This document shows, piece after piece, positions 1 to 16,345 of a stretch of DNA of 64,000 nucleotides. Every line of letters begins with the position of its first letter. The stretch's first letter is position 1. The notes under the pieces are model-generated. The model saw nothing but the letters and a program-made list of their open reading frames with translations, had not been told where the DNA came from and searched no databases. Made by a program: the position numbers and the translations under genes. This stretch comes from Stictocephala bisonia (lineage: Eukaryota > Arthropoda > Insecta > Hemiptera > Membracidae): NCBI GenBank assembly GCA_035578905.1, contig JAQJVL010000153.1, positions 585,501 to 649,500 of the forward strand. Direction: 5' to 3'.

Positions 1-1943
1 TATTGTTGTATTTTATAGAGTGATATTTCTGTAATTTAATGCATTCTTTTGGATTTCCTAGTAAACTACTATAAATATTAATTAATTTAATTTGCTATGA
101 TTCATATTCTATTTAAAGATTTTGAGAGAACAAAAGCTAAAGTTTAGGCCCAGTAATTTATGGTAACGTTTTATTGAAATCAATAAAAATAGACTATAAA
201 TGTTTCAATATAGTATTGTAATATATTGCAAAGTAAATCATATATTTTTACAGTATAAAAAGAATAAATTAACGATGAAACCACTAAATTACAGAAGATT
301 TCTAGGTACTTAAATCTGGTAAATATGCATAAAACATCACCGCTCGCTTACCGGATGTGCAACAATGTGTATGATGCATTACATTCAACTTGGCCTACGC
401 TATGGCGGGAGGAATTGCGTGGCATAATCTTGTCTAAAAATTATAATTTTGTTACGTTCTGTACTTTCCGGATTCATCTTCCATCATATTTAACCGGTTA
501 ACCAGAGTTTACTGTACATGAAATTCTTTTTACTTTCTCTCTACTGTAATGTTTCCTTTGACATTTTAAATTTACTAGTTATTATGACATGGATGTTCGT
601 AAAGACATTTTACCAATATATTATGACATAGGTCTTAATGAAAAGAGGAGCTCTTAAGTACATCGTTAATAGATAAAACAGCTTCATCATTGTTCATATT
701 TGTACAACTCCTTTTGAATAATATTTATTTTGTGACATTTAACGTGTTGTAACTCTTTTATTGTCTGGTTTAATTTACCCTGAAACTGTAACAGGAACAG
801 GGGTGTATTCTCAACATATTCAGTAGAGTAGCTCTTGATTAAAAACCAATTATGCCCACGTACGGGTTGTTCCCAAACAAATAGCATAATTGATTAATGT
901 TGAAATTCATTAACATAACAAATCTACGACCAATCAAAATAGTTTTCATATTTTTTTGCTGTCACTGACGAACGAGTAAGCCATTTATACTTTTGACAAT
1001 CATTAATACAGTATTTATTTATTGTTTGTTGCGTGATAAGTGAAATTAACTAAGATTGAACCACTGTACGTGTATTATTGAGCGGAAGGATCAATACCAC
1101 TGTTCGTGAATGGGTGTGTGGGTGTTTCAATACCACTGTCACTGTACGGACGTGTACACTGTAATGTACATCAATGATATAGTATCCAATTTGACAGACA
1201 TAAATTTTACTATGTTTTATGCTGAGAAAATTGAGTTGGTACAAAATGCCTTTTATGCATGTGAAATAAAAATTGAATAGTTTTAAAGTTTAGCATAAAG
1301 ACAAACTAAAATCACGAATATAAACTAGATGTTTTTATGTCCAACATCAATAAGCTACGTACCCAGTGGTCTACAACCTGTTTTGAAAACAATAACATAA
1401 CCTTAACTCTCATTTGACTGTTTTTAAAGCACAAGATGTTCGCGCTCGCCAAATTATTTTACTTCGTGAACATTCGGTCACTTGCTCTTTAGCTAGCGAA
1501 GCCAAGTGGCCTATACAAATTTATTGGCCTCTCCCTCCCTCACCCACAGCTAATATCATTGGCGACGATGGCTCCTCAACTGGCAATCGAAGAGCTGCTG
1601 CGCCCAACTATGCAACTGCCTTTGCAACTGGCTGTGGCATTGCTTGGTTCGTTATTATTTATTTAATATTAAAGAATAGCAGTTTTGTTATAAGAGATTG
1701 ATGTTATTGTAGTGGTAATACTTAAGGAAATCTTTAAAAAGTATATGATAATTAGAGAAAAACTTACCGGAGCTTCGCAGCTAGCCCTGAGAAAACGTCA
1801 ATGAACAAGAATCTTAATTATTCGTACATTAGTAATCTAACGAAAGAGATGGTGAGAATATCGTAGAATGTGCTAAAAGTAAAATATCAATTATAGTATA
1901 TTTGAAAATCAGAGTAATTAAATTTATTTTGAAGTGAAGGTAT
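1..1943. other. AT-rich sequence, nothing assigned
   Basis: No coding region, RNA gene or repeat could be supported here. A slightly GC-richer patch at about 1500-1640 is open in one + frame but matches no family I know and lacks splice context that links it to the oxidase gene downstream. It could be an old transposon piece. Confidence 0.4.
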
Positions 1944-1988
1944 GGTAAACTTTGCCCCGGGGCCACCAAAAGTCTCTGGGCGGCCCTG
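1944..1988 (-). repeat. hAT-like transposon terminus (candidate)
   Basis: Read on the minus strand, this GC-rich patch starts CAGGGCCGCCC and continues to CCCCGGGGCAAA. This is the style of terminus seen in many animal hAT elements of the type beginning CAGGGCCG. It stands out against AT-rich flanks. No matching opposite terminus or transposase was found in the window, so it may be a solo end or a degraded non-autonomous copy. Confidence 0.35.
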
Positions 1989-3130
1989 GTTCCTTGGTCT
2001 AATATTGGATGATAGATTGAGTTTTTATTTACAAATTAATAACAATAAATAAAATTAGTTTTGGTATATACACACTCCAAACTTAGGCTAAACCTCAAAT
2101 ACTAATTTTCTTCTAATGTCCTTTTAACTGTGTATTATGGACTAATTTTCCTCCACCTAATTTGTGGTTTGCCCATCTGAGATTGTGACATTTAATGAAC
2201 AGCTGGGCTGCTTTACTTCACAGCTGTGACTAACTTCCACCTCCAAATATTCAACTTCCGTAATAGTGTTTGTTGAAAAAATTAACTTTAATGAACTGTT
2301 TAAGTTTGTGTAGTTGCGATTTTTTATTGTTTACATTATTATTTATTGAGTTATTGATATTATTAATTAATTGTTATTTGAATACTAAATAATGATGTCA
2401 TTTAATCATTTAAGATACAGCCACATTCATGCAGAACTAATGACTGACAGTTCTTAAAAGTTGGTTTCATAAAAGGATGTGAAATTGGGATTATTTTAGT
2501 TATAGTTTATTAAAATGAATTCAAATGATGTTTACTGAATAGATGTGTATTATTTTAATAACATTTAAAGTAGTGTTAATCATAATGAGTGTAAATCCTT
2601 TGACAAGACGACTAAATGAAATATTTTGATTTTAGTTAAAATATATATACTGAATTGAGTGTTCCGTTACAGCTAAAAGTACTATGTATTTACTTAATAC
2701 TTACCTAAATGTTAAACCAATCAAAGACATAGATTAAGAACAAACAATTCAGCTGGTTTGCTCCAGATGAAGCTTATTTTTAATGGAGACTAGATTCTGC
2801 TTTCACTTTTCAAGGAATATTTTATTAGTATTTAAACTGAAATCAATAAATTATCATTTTTATGACAGTTATTTAGAAAAGTCCTTTAATGTTGGTTACA
2901 CTAATAATAACGATAATGATAGACAGTAAATGCGGATAAGGATCACTTGGCTGGAAAGCGTTTTTGCTATGGAATGTGTTTTTAGCCACAGAGAAGAAAG
3001 AAACAGTCGTCACATTTAATGGTGGGCTGAATGTGTGTCGAGTTTTTTTCTTCAGTTTGCCATAGGGATGTCAGGGCATGCACCTTGCCAGTTCCCTCCT
3101 TTATTTCACACAAATCCTCAAGGATAAATG
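1989..3130. other. AT-rich sequence, nothing assigned
   Basis: No open frame with recognisable homology and no clear repeat structure was seen. Confidence 0.4.
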
Positions 3131-3950
3131 CAGTAATTATTACTACAGATTTATAAAGATGTAGATGTAGGCATTATAAATCTGTTTGCTTAATCTATTT
3201 ATATTACCACTTGCGTTCACTGTGTCCATAAAAAAGACCTATGTTCCATTTTTTCTTATATGAGTTATAGTATTATCAAACTGGAAGTGCGGCTGGACGA
3301 CAGGTGCGGGGGACCCGACCCATCCAGGACCTGCCGCACTTCTGTTGGATTAGTCACTTAGTTGACTTTTCCAATCAATCACTATTTTTTAATTTTGCTA
3401 TTTTATCTCGAAATGGTTAATAAAAATGAAATCTACTCAAAATTACAAGGGAAAAAAACCAAACAATCTTTGGTTTGCTGTAGTGAATCTTAGGTGAATT
3501 AGTTGCAGTACTGAAAACTATTGCATGATTTATAAATTACTGTACACAATTTTTGTAAGATAAACTAAATGAAATAATACGTTGTTTGATATCATTTTTC
3601 TTGTAATTGTTAGTAGATTCATATCTATTAACCATTTCGAGAGAAAATGCCAAAATTAAAAAAAATACTTACCGGTATTGATTAGGAAGGTTAATTAAGA
3701 AACTAATCGAGCAAAAGTGCGGCCGGTCCCGGGTGGGTCGGGTCGGTCCTAATCCCCTGCGTGTGTATGAGTGAACCTACCTGTCGTCCAGCCGCACTCC
3801 CAGTTTGATAATACTATAACTCATATAAGAAAAAATGGAACACAGGTCTTTTTCATGGCCACAGTGAACGCAAGTGGTAATATAAATAGATTAAGCAAAC
3901 AGATTTATAATGCGTACATCTACATCTTTATAAATCTGTAGTAATACTGT
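3131..3950. repeat. Foldback element with long imperfect inverted arms
   Basis: The left arm (about 3131-3450) and the right arm (about 3600-3950) are reverse complements with scattered mismatches and small indels. The shared blocks include the outer ATTACTACAGATTTATAAAG, a central GC-rich block (gacccgaccca, ggacctgccgcactt) and an inner block ending CTCGAAATGGTTAAT. The spacer is about 150 bp. No open frame is present. This fits a foldback or MITE-type non-autonomous element, or an inverted duplication. A clear target-site duplication was not found. Confidence 0.75.
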
Positions 3951-4216
3951 ACTGAGCCGTCCTTCAAAAGGACAGTGTCTGTTATTCTGAGTGAATGATG
4001 GTTATTTAGATGCCTCTGTTTTGTTCTTTAGTATATAGTGGCCTTGTTATTGTTGGCTGTTGTTTTTTTAATGTTGTTTGTTACTTTGTTATTGTTAGAT
4101 TCAATTTATTTCCTTGTTATCTGTTGTTGATTTTATTTCTTTATGTTATTTTTCTTATGGATATTTATAATTGTTTTTCATTGTTGATTTAAAGAATTTG
4201 GTCTTAACTAATTTTC

Positions 4217-8119
<3,903 letters not shown>

Positions 8120-8120
<1 letters not shown>

Positions 8121-8400
8121 CATTATTCATCTAAATACACACCTAAAAACTTAACAATACTTAACATATTTCCTGCTTGTTGAGTTTTACTATCATTTAA
8201 TAGGAAACCATTTGCCCTAAACCAAGTTGCAGCTCCAGCTAATGTGTGTGGTGTAGAGGTTGAGAGTGTTTGGAAATCTATGTTTGTATCAAGGAAGGTA
8301 GTCTCATCTGCGTACAATATTGACTGAACTCTTATTATAGATGGAATATCATTAATCATCAAAGTAAATAGGACTGATTCAAGGACCGAACCTTGTGGAC
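8120..8400 (-). pseudogene. Non-LTR retrotransposon RT fragment
   Basis: The minus strand encodes a short piece of reverse transcriptase. A GSVLESVLF-like block is followed by MINDIP, then the catalytic motif region YADETTF, where the usual YADD has become YADE, and then NGFLLNDSKT and VKFLGVYLDE. These are the palm and thumb motifs of CR1/Jockey-type non-LTR elements. The upstream GVPQG block has lost a base (about 8397), so the frame is broken. Only about 90 codons survive, and the changed second catalytic aspartate shows it is dead. Confidence 0.8.
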
Positions 8401-9237
8401 ACCAAATTTAACTAATTATATTGAAGCTTATTTTTACCGATACAAACTATTTGTTTGCGATTGGTTAAAGAGTAAAACTACTTTTTTGGTTGATCATTTA
8501 GCAGCTATATGCATATTCATAGTGTCATCTACCAATAGGCTATTGATTTGTACTGGAAACTCGTTCAGACAGAGCAAGGTGGTGAACTAGTACAGTACAA
8601 GTTGAATACTTTCAATCTAGGCCGGATTTTACTCTAACCCAGATTTAAAACCTGACTTCATAGACCACTGGCCATCTACTTGCCTAACGGACTTTTTATG
8701 TTGAAATTAGCTTCGACAAATGTTCTTTTAGATAAAAATAACTATTCTCAAAGGGAAATATCAAATAAACAATATTTCACTAAAGTCTGTGAGTAGGATC
8801 AAGGCAGTTTCGGATAGCCATAAAGTTTAATAATCAAAATAATAAACAAATTGCTCAGGAAATAACGTATGGATATAAACTTGATGAAAGACTGACAAGG
8901 AAACACAAACTGTGCTGAAAAACAGTTAGCAGAACAATTTAAAGATTCTAGAATAAATATTTATCTTAGAAATAATATTACAATTCTCAAAGGTGTTCGA
9001 AATTCCAGACAGCCACGAAAAAGCAAATGATTACACCAGCCATGGCTAAAAAGCTGTTACAATGAGCAATTGGATCATGTAGTGTAACAAGGCAGAATTT
9101 AGGGTAACATGGACCCGAAAAATATACAAAGTTCATCATGAATCACTTCAGTCGATTTTTTTCTGTTTTGCTAAGCAAAGTGTTGAATGGATGTGTGAAT
9201 ATTTTTAGAGATAATTTATAGTTTAAGTGAACGACAC
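8401..9237. other. No recognised feature
   Basis: AT-rich sequence with no supported gene. It may be upstream parts of the RT relic too decayed to read. Confidence 0.35.
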
Positions 9238-9363
9238 ACAACACAAATATATTACAAGCGCAAAATGCACCAATATACTACAGTACAAGAAATATCATAG
9301 TATTTGTTCATTTTGTGATATATTTTTGCATTTGTGCTTATCATCTAATATATTTGTGTTGTC
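9238..9363. repeat. Short hairpin-forming inverted repeat
   Basis: The left arm from 9238 (acaacacaaatatatta ... gcaaaatgca) pairs with the right arm ending at 9362 (tgcatttgtgctt ... taatatatttgtgttgt). The arms are about 35 nt with few mismatches around a 55-60 nt centre that is itself partly self-complementary. This could be a tiny MITE or a structured transcript. Confidence 0.55.
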
Positions 9364-10259
9364 TGACATTTACTTGTAATGTATCTGTACCAACACATAT
9401 TATGCTAAATGACAATCAAAGTATTTATATATTTCTGCCATCATGCCATTACCTCTATCAGTGGCCAAACCATACCAGTTGCAAAGCTTAGTTACATGGT
9501 GATTGGTATATTAATAAAAAAGATTTGTAATTAGGTTACTGTAAATGTGAAGTTGACAAGTAACGCAGAATAAAATCTTAAAAGTGGTTAAGTTTCATGG
9601 TTCTGTAGCTTAGAAAAAGTCAGACACTTTACAGTGAAACTGAGTTGGTCCTTTAGTGACAGGTGATTTTATGTATGGTACAGCTGGGTTTAGTATGTGT
9701 GGCCATCTCAGATAATTCATATCATGTAATTTGATACAGATAGATATGTTTAAAGAGAAATTTCATAAAAATGCTATGTGGTATTAAAATAATTAGCCAG
9801 ACACGCCTATTAAAGTGGTATATGACGGAGAGAGCAGAACTGGTACTCCATTCACAATCAGGCTGAGATCTCTTCAAATTCTAACTATTGAGATAGAGAT
9901 CTTTCACCATTTTATTCACCTGTCATAGACAAATTGTCTAACTCAAGATGAAGTACCTCAGCTCATTTTGAGAGAGATCTCTGGAGAGTTCTAAGTTTTA
10001 TTCACATCTTTAATGGGCGTGATTGCAAAGTTCAACATTCTGAAAACATATATCTGACCAAGAGTTTGGCTTCAAAATTATTCAGATCTCTTCCATCTCA
10101 TTGCAGTAATTACCATCCCAGCTCTAATAATTCAAATTCCTTACTGCCATTGATCATAAGTGCCATAGATGCCAATGCCATAGATCATATATGAAGTAGG
10201 CATTGTCACTTGTGTTACATTAAACCTAATTTTTCTTATTAATAAAGATATAAAGCTAT

Positions 10260-10610
10260 GCTAAGTTTCCGTTGAGTTATAAAGATAATACAATAACTGA
10301 AGCGTCACACAGTAAAAACTCTTGAATTGAATAAAAAGGGTTACAAACTAGCCAGTCATATATTTTAGATTTGAAGTTTTTAAAAGGAATGGTTCGAATA
10401 GAAGGTGGTAGTTTATTGAAAAATTTTATGGCATTTATTTGAAAAGAGTAAGAGGTTTTACTGAGTCTATGCTGTGGAACATCAATCATGGATTTGGAAC
10501 GGGTGTTGTGGTTATGGATGTCTTGTCTTATTACTAATAAGTTAACGAGCCCACTAATGGATAACAAAGTCTTGTGACCCCCCAAGACCAGGTAGCCCTT
10601 TATACCACTC
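10260..10610 (-). pseudogene. C-terminal fragment of non-LTR retrotransposon ORF2
   Basis: The minus-strand frame reads through HNHNTRSKSM, INAIKFFNKLP and FKSKIYDWL, then NPFYSIQEF. This is the conserved C-terminal tail of CR1/Jockey-type ORF2 proteins, downstream of the RT thumb. About 100 codons remain and the RT core is absent. It lies on the same strand as the 8.1-8.4 kb RT piece but in the wrong order to be the same copy, so two insertions are represented. Confidence 0.8.
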
Positions 10611-11279
10611 TTTAACCTGTGCTAGAATATCTGACAACATTCCCAAACCACTAAAACTTACCCAGAGCTATTGGAACTCAGTCAGTATATCTACAACCTG
10701 AAGATGTGCAAGCAGTACTGAAAGTTTTTGTACATATTATATGACTTAAATGTTTCTTGTATTTGTGTTAGTGATATTATCAGGTAAGTTTGCTGGTGCT
10801 CTATCTTTTCTGTATTGTTTATGTAATTTTAGTAATCAAGACATGATTTAACTATTTTTTTATAACTCAACCACATTAGAATCTCTAAAAAAATAATTCC
10901 AACTATAATTTTGTGATGTATTTAAATTTTTATTATAATGGCTATATTTGAAAAAAATATGTCATTATATCGCAATGTAATAAACAATATTTCAAATTAG
11001 TTTCATTTTCTGTCTATAAATTAATTCATTAAAATAAATAGAAGAGAAACAACCCATTTGTTACTATAGTCTTCTTCTATTTGATTGTTTTTCAACTTTT
11101 AATAATAATTTCCTAATTTTTTAAGCACTTTATTCAACATTATGTATGCAGACAATTTTTTAATTAGGTTATTAAATGTTGGAATGTTGATTTTTAATGC
11201 TTTATTAAAGTGTTTGGAGAAATTATGATTTTTTTTCTTACAATCTACAATGACTAATAATTAACTTTCTTTGTTCCAG
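10611..11279. other. Upstream sequence of ACOX3-like gene
   Basis: No gene is visible. The stretch ends in a pyrimidine-rich acceptor (ctttgttccag, AG at 11278-11279) just before the first coding exon. It is therefore probably the 3' end of an intron that separates a non-coding first exon, which I could not locate, from exon 2. Confidence 0.4.
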
Positions 11280-11432
11280 TATTTCTGAGGGGGCTGATCA
11301 AAAATGGCTGAAAATTCCTGTTTACTTCAAGACTTTCCTGCAGGCCCTTTGCAAGAGTATAGAAATAAGGCCTCATTTGATTGGAAAAAACTTAAACTCT
11401 TGATAGAAGATGAATTTATCTTAAAAACAAAG
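11280..11432 (+). CDS. ACOX3: Peroxisomal acyl-CoA oxidase 3-like, first coding exon
   Basis: This is the first coding exon of a flavin-dependent acyl-CoA oxidase, which makes the first double bond in peroxisomal fatty-acid beta-oxidation and passes electrons to oxygen. The ATG at 11304 opens a 43-codon segment (FPAGPLQEYRNKASFDWKKL) typical of the ACOX3 N-terminus. The exon is bounded by an acceptor AG at 11278-11279 and a donor GTAGGT at 11433, and ends in phase 0. The 24 nt before the ATG would be 5' UTR. The family assignment rests on all seven exons together. ACOX3 (branched-chain type) fits better than ACOX1, though I cannot run a search. Confidence 0.88.
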
Positions 11433-13870
11433 GTAGGTCTATTTTATAATACTATGTCTATGGCCAAAAGCGTGCATGATGTGCCATTGTGTTCAAGATC
11501 TAAAACACATTATTATATTGGTTGCAAAATAAGCTGTATTTGATGAAATATATAAATGTGGCATTACAAGCAGAGTACAACCATGGTACCTAGAAAAGAA
11601 GACAGTAGGTATCATGAGTATCTCACATGACTTCAGATGGGCAAAGTGACAGCAAACAAATAAACACAAAAATACTTGTTTTAATTCCTGTGGCTACAAT
11701 TCAAGTGAATAGCTTGCTTACTGTTTATTTAGCTAAAAACTTCTATGTGATTGGTATATTTAGCTACCCGTATTTAATAAAATAGTCAAACCAGCTGATT
11801 TCACCAATGTGATATCACAGTCTACTGCACAACCACAGTTACCATGCATACAATTAAGTGGCTCATAGCAGCAAGAACTTCAGATTTTAACATTAAAATA
11901 CATAATTTGTTGTTATAGGTAAGGAACAATTTTGAAATTCACAGACTATCCAAAGTTTTTAAACGACATTGTATATAGAATATAGATTTTTTTAAATTGT
12001 TCATTCTGAACAAAGTAGTTCTGGATTAATTACTGTATCTAATTGTCAGTTTAGATCATTGTGAACATTTAATTTACCATGTAACATTAATATCTCTGGT
12101 TTTCTGTTGTAATCTATGTTCTGATCTTTGTTATTTATGAAATAACAATGACTAAATTAATGTGCATTGGATATAATTTTGCATGGTTATCAGATTTATA
12201 TTTATTTATTATTATTGTTGACATTAATTATAATTTAAGTAGATATTTTACTATTGTTGTATAAATCCATTGTTTGTTATTAAATTATTAACTTTTTAAA
12301 ATAATAAAGAAAAGTGTTAGGTCTATGTAAAGTTTTGCCACCATACTCTCTGGCAGTGTATAGGATTGTTAGGCGTTTATTGTTATCATGTAGATATCAG
12401 TAACTAGTATTATCAAATACGAATTTATCGTATTCTTTTTTCTAAGTTTTGTCATAGGCATCAATAATTGTAACTGGTGAATGACATAAATAAGTAAAAT
12501 AATAATTATAAGGACTAAAGGTCTTAACACGTTCATTGCTGATCAAATTTTATGTGCTTTAACATATGCTGAAATTATATACATCATTTCTGAATAATAT
12601 ATCATAAACAACAACAAAATATAACTAAAACTGAACACACCTCAAAAGTCACATAACCTCCAAACTTAAATGTACAGTTTGTAAAAAATCACATATTAAA
12701 CAATAAACCAGTAATTGGCGAAAATCAGTTGTTTTGATATATGGTGCACAGGTTTTTTTTTAACCCTACTAGTGTGGGCCATCGCTATTTGCATAATCTT
12801 GTACCCATTATGGGTGTGGGAGTAGCAATTTGCGATGGCTTGCATAATTCAATCTTACGTTGTTATTATCAATTGAATACACTACCTAACTGTTGTCCTG
12901 ATTCTAATCTTTCTATTTGTATGACTTTGGTTTGCTATTTCATTGTGTACACATCAGATGCTTTTTAAAAAATAGCTGATGTCATTTTCGTTACCAGGTG
13001 TCCTATTCCCAGCTTATTGCACATAGTTCCACAAAATCACATGAAACATTTTATTTACTATTTGTTACCATAGAAACCTATACATTTTTGGAATCTGCAT
13101 AACATTTGTAGTACACTGACTATACTTGTAAATCATGGAATCTTATTCATTAGATTTTGTAAAGGCCATAAAAAATATACTTTTGGAATAAAATATTGTT
13201 ATATTTTAACTTATATAACATATAGGGGTACATGTCATAAAATATTAATAAACTTGTATAGGAATGTTATTTATTATCTGTCAAAAAGAATTATATGTAA
13301 CATCATAGGATTGTACACTTATAAAGCAGGAAAACAGCCATTTAAGTAAAATTATGCAAAACACTCAAATTTGGTACCACGCCTTAGAGAAAATCATGCC
13401 ACACCATAGAATTACAAATATGGAATGCTGAGTCAAGCACTGAGTAAGCGAAAACAAGCCAGCTCTGGCTGGGGGCCACGCCCCCAATGTAGTACAGAAC
13501 GCCAATCGGCTATGCACATTTCAATGTCTTATAAGCCTGTTACCCACTGTTTTGCTGTTGTACTTCATAATTTTACTATTATTTTTTGTTGTATTCCTTT
13601 TATTTTTAATTCTAAACTACGACGTATAGTGTCGAGTTGGTTTGTTTTGCTCTGTTACACGTGTTAAAATGCCAACATAATGGGTTGTATACAATTGCAA
13701 TAACTACATGGATAAGAAGTCTGGTTTATTTTCACATAATTAAGTATAAGATAATTTCCTATCACTTGCTTGTCATTTTAATAAGTAATCCAAAGGTTAA
13801 TGCAAACCTTAAATGTGAATATAGATAAATTGTTTAGTTTTCATTAATAGATTAACACTGAATTGATATA
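11433..13870. other. Intron 1, 5' part
   Basis: No exon or transposon coding sequence was found. A small hairpin lies at 12777-12842: gccatcgctatttgc faces gcaatttgcgatggc around a short loop. A GC-richer patch at about 13440-13520 has no recognisable coding content. Confidence 0.4.
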
Positions 13871-15146
13871 AAGTAAAAGCCCGATTATCGGAACCCTAAT
13901 TATTGGAAACCTAGGTTATTGGAAACAGCAAGAGGAAAAACAAAAATTAATTTAAATGGATTATTTAGTAAAATCATAAGAGAAAATTAATATTACACGT
14001 ACTATTTCTTATGTTTGTTTTGTTTTAAAACAATGATATAGACTAAATAATACAAAATACATCTACTATATTCTTAAGTAATTGATAATGTAATAAACAC
14101 TGGTGGTGCAGTGCTGTAACTCAGCTACTTGAGGACAAAGTGTTTGGGAGATTGTAGGCGATATGTTCCATGCTCGGTTCTCTTAATACCGACATGGCAT
14201 CTGCTCAATGGTTGTCATCAACGTAGACACTACTAGAGAAGTCTGGAGTGTCCGTGTTGAATGGCAGTCAAGGTTCTAATGTTGTGTAGGGAAGAGAGCT
14301 GAGTGTCAGACTTGTCAGTTAGCTGAAAATCAGACCAACACTACGTAGTTCGGATTCCACGTAAAGCTATAGGTCCCATAGTTGCCCTGGCTATTGGGCT
14401 ATTAATAAATAGTCCTTTCTGAGCTAAGTCGAACTCAGATAGTAACAATGACTACACTCGTTCATCTACACTCATCACACTCATTCACTCCTCATATTTG
14501 CCCATATCTCTATGATCGGCATCTCAGAGATGAATAATAATAATGAACAACAATCGCCACTACTGGCTAGAATACGATAACATTGTTTTATAAACAAGTG
14601 TTATGGCAGGAAATTTGGATTTAGATTCTCTGCCCTACCCTTTTTCAGTAACCTTTAAATGTCAGTAACCCTTAAATAATAATAAGTTTTATTCTCAGTA
14701 TCCGATTTAAGTACCAGTGCCAAGCTGATATTTACACATACTGTTCATATTTAAATTTGTTATAACGTGTTTGTTGTTGTATTATCTAGATTAAAGTGTA
14801 GTCATTTTTATGGTTTGTTACTGTACTGATATAATTTACAATGTCAGCTAAATGTAAAAGAGTGGTTGTAACCATTGAAGAAAAATTCAAGGCAGTTAGA
14901 AGGGTAGAAAATGGTGAAATACTAACGTAAAGTAGCAGCTGATCTAAACCCCTTGTATAGCTAAGTGGTCCTGTAACATGTAATGTAGTTTTACAATAAA
15001 TAATATGCTTTTACAATTATAATATGATGTAATATTCATTTATTACCCGCCTAGGCTATCAAACTAACGTAACTTTTGATTTTTGGAAATTTCTGTTATC
15101 GGAAACAGGCCTAGCCTCAATTAGTTTCAATAATCGGGGTTTACTG
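13871..15146 (+). mobile_element. Pogo/Tigger-like DNA transposon remnant
   Basis: Terminal inverted repeats face each other. The left starts aagtaaaagcccgattatcgg, and the right, read in reverse, starts cagtaaaccccgattattg. TA dinucleotides flank both (13869-13870 and 15147-15148). Subterminal copies of the cggaaacc motif repeat on both sides. Inside, 14841-14930 encodes MSAKCKRVVVTIEEKFKAVR, followed by ENGE, the start of a pogo/Tigger/CENP-B-type DNA-binding domain, which then breaks at a TAA. The rest of the transposase is missing, and a SINE (14101-14546) is nested inside. Confidence 0.75.
14101..14546 (+). repeat. SINE copy nested in the pogo-like element
   Basis: The 3' half (from about 14375: gggctattaataaata, taacaatgactacac, acactcatcaca, gcccatatct, gatcggcatct, ending in an AATAATAATAA tail) is clearly homologous to the SINE at 55618-55895. 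The 5' half differs from that copy and is only loosely promoter-like (gctgtaactcagct). This suggests a family with exchanged heads, or a more diverged subfamily. Confidence 0.65.
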
Positions 15147-15294
15147 TAATACTGATTCATATAGAATTTGTAATACCTTTTTTTAAAAGTAAATTGTATA
15201 ATGATTAGGTGTTAATGTGTCTCTAAGTACTTTTAGTTGTTAGAATAATAATAATTCTTCACGACATACAATGTTTTATTGCACAAATCAAGTA

Positions 15295-15638
15295 CAGTTT
15301 AATCTTGATAATCCGACAGTTAAGGGACCGATGGTGTGTCGGATTAACAAAAATGTCGGATTACCAAATGTCCATTGTAATTCACGAGAATTATGATTTC
15401 TAAGATAAACTGAATGCACTACGTACACCCTTCTTAGAATTTCCGCACTATCAGCCGTGATAAAATGAGGCTGACAACACAATTGAATAAATGTAAGCAA
15501 AGAAATTATACAACATTTGTACAGTAACACAGTAAGGTTTATTACATACAGTATTAAGTGTACAGTACGTCATCTGATGTGGCGTCGGATTACCAAACGT
15601 GTCGGACTAGTAAATGTCGGAGTATCAAGAGTGTACTG
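15295..15638. mobile_element. Short non-autonomous pogo/Tigger-like element
   Basis: A 344-bp element with terminal inverted repeats. The left begins cagtttaatcttgataatcc. The right, reversed, begins cagtacactcttgatactcc. Both are flanked by TA (15293-15294 and 15639-15640). The motif gtcggatta(c)caaa is repeated near both ends. There is no transposase. It lies only 148 bp from the larger pogo-like element but has a different terminus, so it belongs to a separate subfamily. Confidence 0.75.
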
Positions 15639-15718
15639 TAATTGAATTGTTAATTGTTTTACACACACTTATTATATTTTTAGTAATTCAGTATCAATTA
15701 ATTCTGGGTTTTTTTAAA

Positions 15719-16345
15719 TGCATCAATACAATTATGGTATTAAGTGATAGGTTACCAAAAGAACTTAATTTTAAGTATATATTAACCTACAAGTTCTCAC
15801 AAGATCATCTTGAATTGTTATTTTCATGTATAAGAGCAAGGGGTAGGTACAATAATAATCTCAATGTCATACAATTCAGAACATCCCTAAGACAATTAGT
15901 GTTTAGAAATCAAATTGAGTCTTCAAAAGAAAGTAACTATTGATTTTGATGAGCATCACCGAAATTCAGTTTTAAGCTTTCAATAACATTGTGAAGGATT
16001 AAATAGGGAGGATAAAGTCTCTGAAATAATTACTGAAGACATTCCTGATTTATCAAACTGTGGTAATTATTATATAGACAATATACAACACAATGTTAAT
16101 GGGTTTGTAATAAAAAAGGTGGGTAGTTACATGAAATGTGTTGAAAGTATCAAACTATTACACCGTAAGTCACAGAGTGAATGTATTCAATCACACACAC
16201 AGCACTTTCACATCAATGGTTTCAAGAGAAGTCTTGTTAATTTATCTGATAATGTTTTTAAATTAATTAAGTACAGTATTTGTATAGTTTGTTTTTATAA
16301 AATAAAGACAACCCAAATTTCTGTACCAAGAAATATGTATTAGAA
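15719..16345 (+). pseudogene. P-element/THAP9-type transposase C-terminal relic
   Basis: The frame reads LTYKFSQDHLELLFSCIRAR, then YNNN, NVIQFR and LRQLVFRNQIESS. This is the conserved block near the end of P-element and THAP9-family transposases. After a frame break at about 15940, 16067-16240 continues with YIDNIQ, VNGFVIKKV and a Cys-containing segment, matching the C-terminal tail of the same family. The N-terminal THAP finger, the GTP-binding region and most of the catalytic domain are absent. It is either a 5'-deleted P-type transposon or a dead retrocopy. No P-type termini were identified. Confidence 0.7.

Noticed and set aside
1414..1701. Open frame of 95 codons upstream of the oxidase gene
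   Set aside because: It has no recognisable domain, no splice context tying it to a gene, and a composition like an old repeat.
13425..13828. Overlapping short frames in intron 1
   Set aside because: Low-complexity hydrophobic translation and no motif. Consistent with chance in AT-rich DNA.
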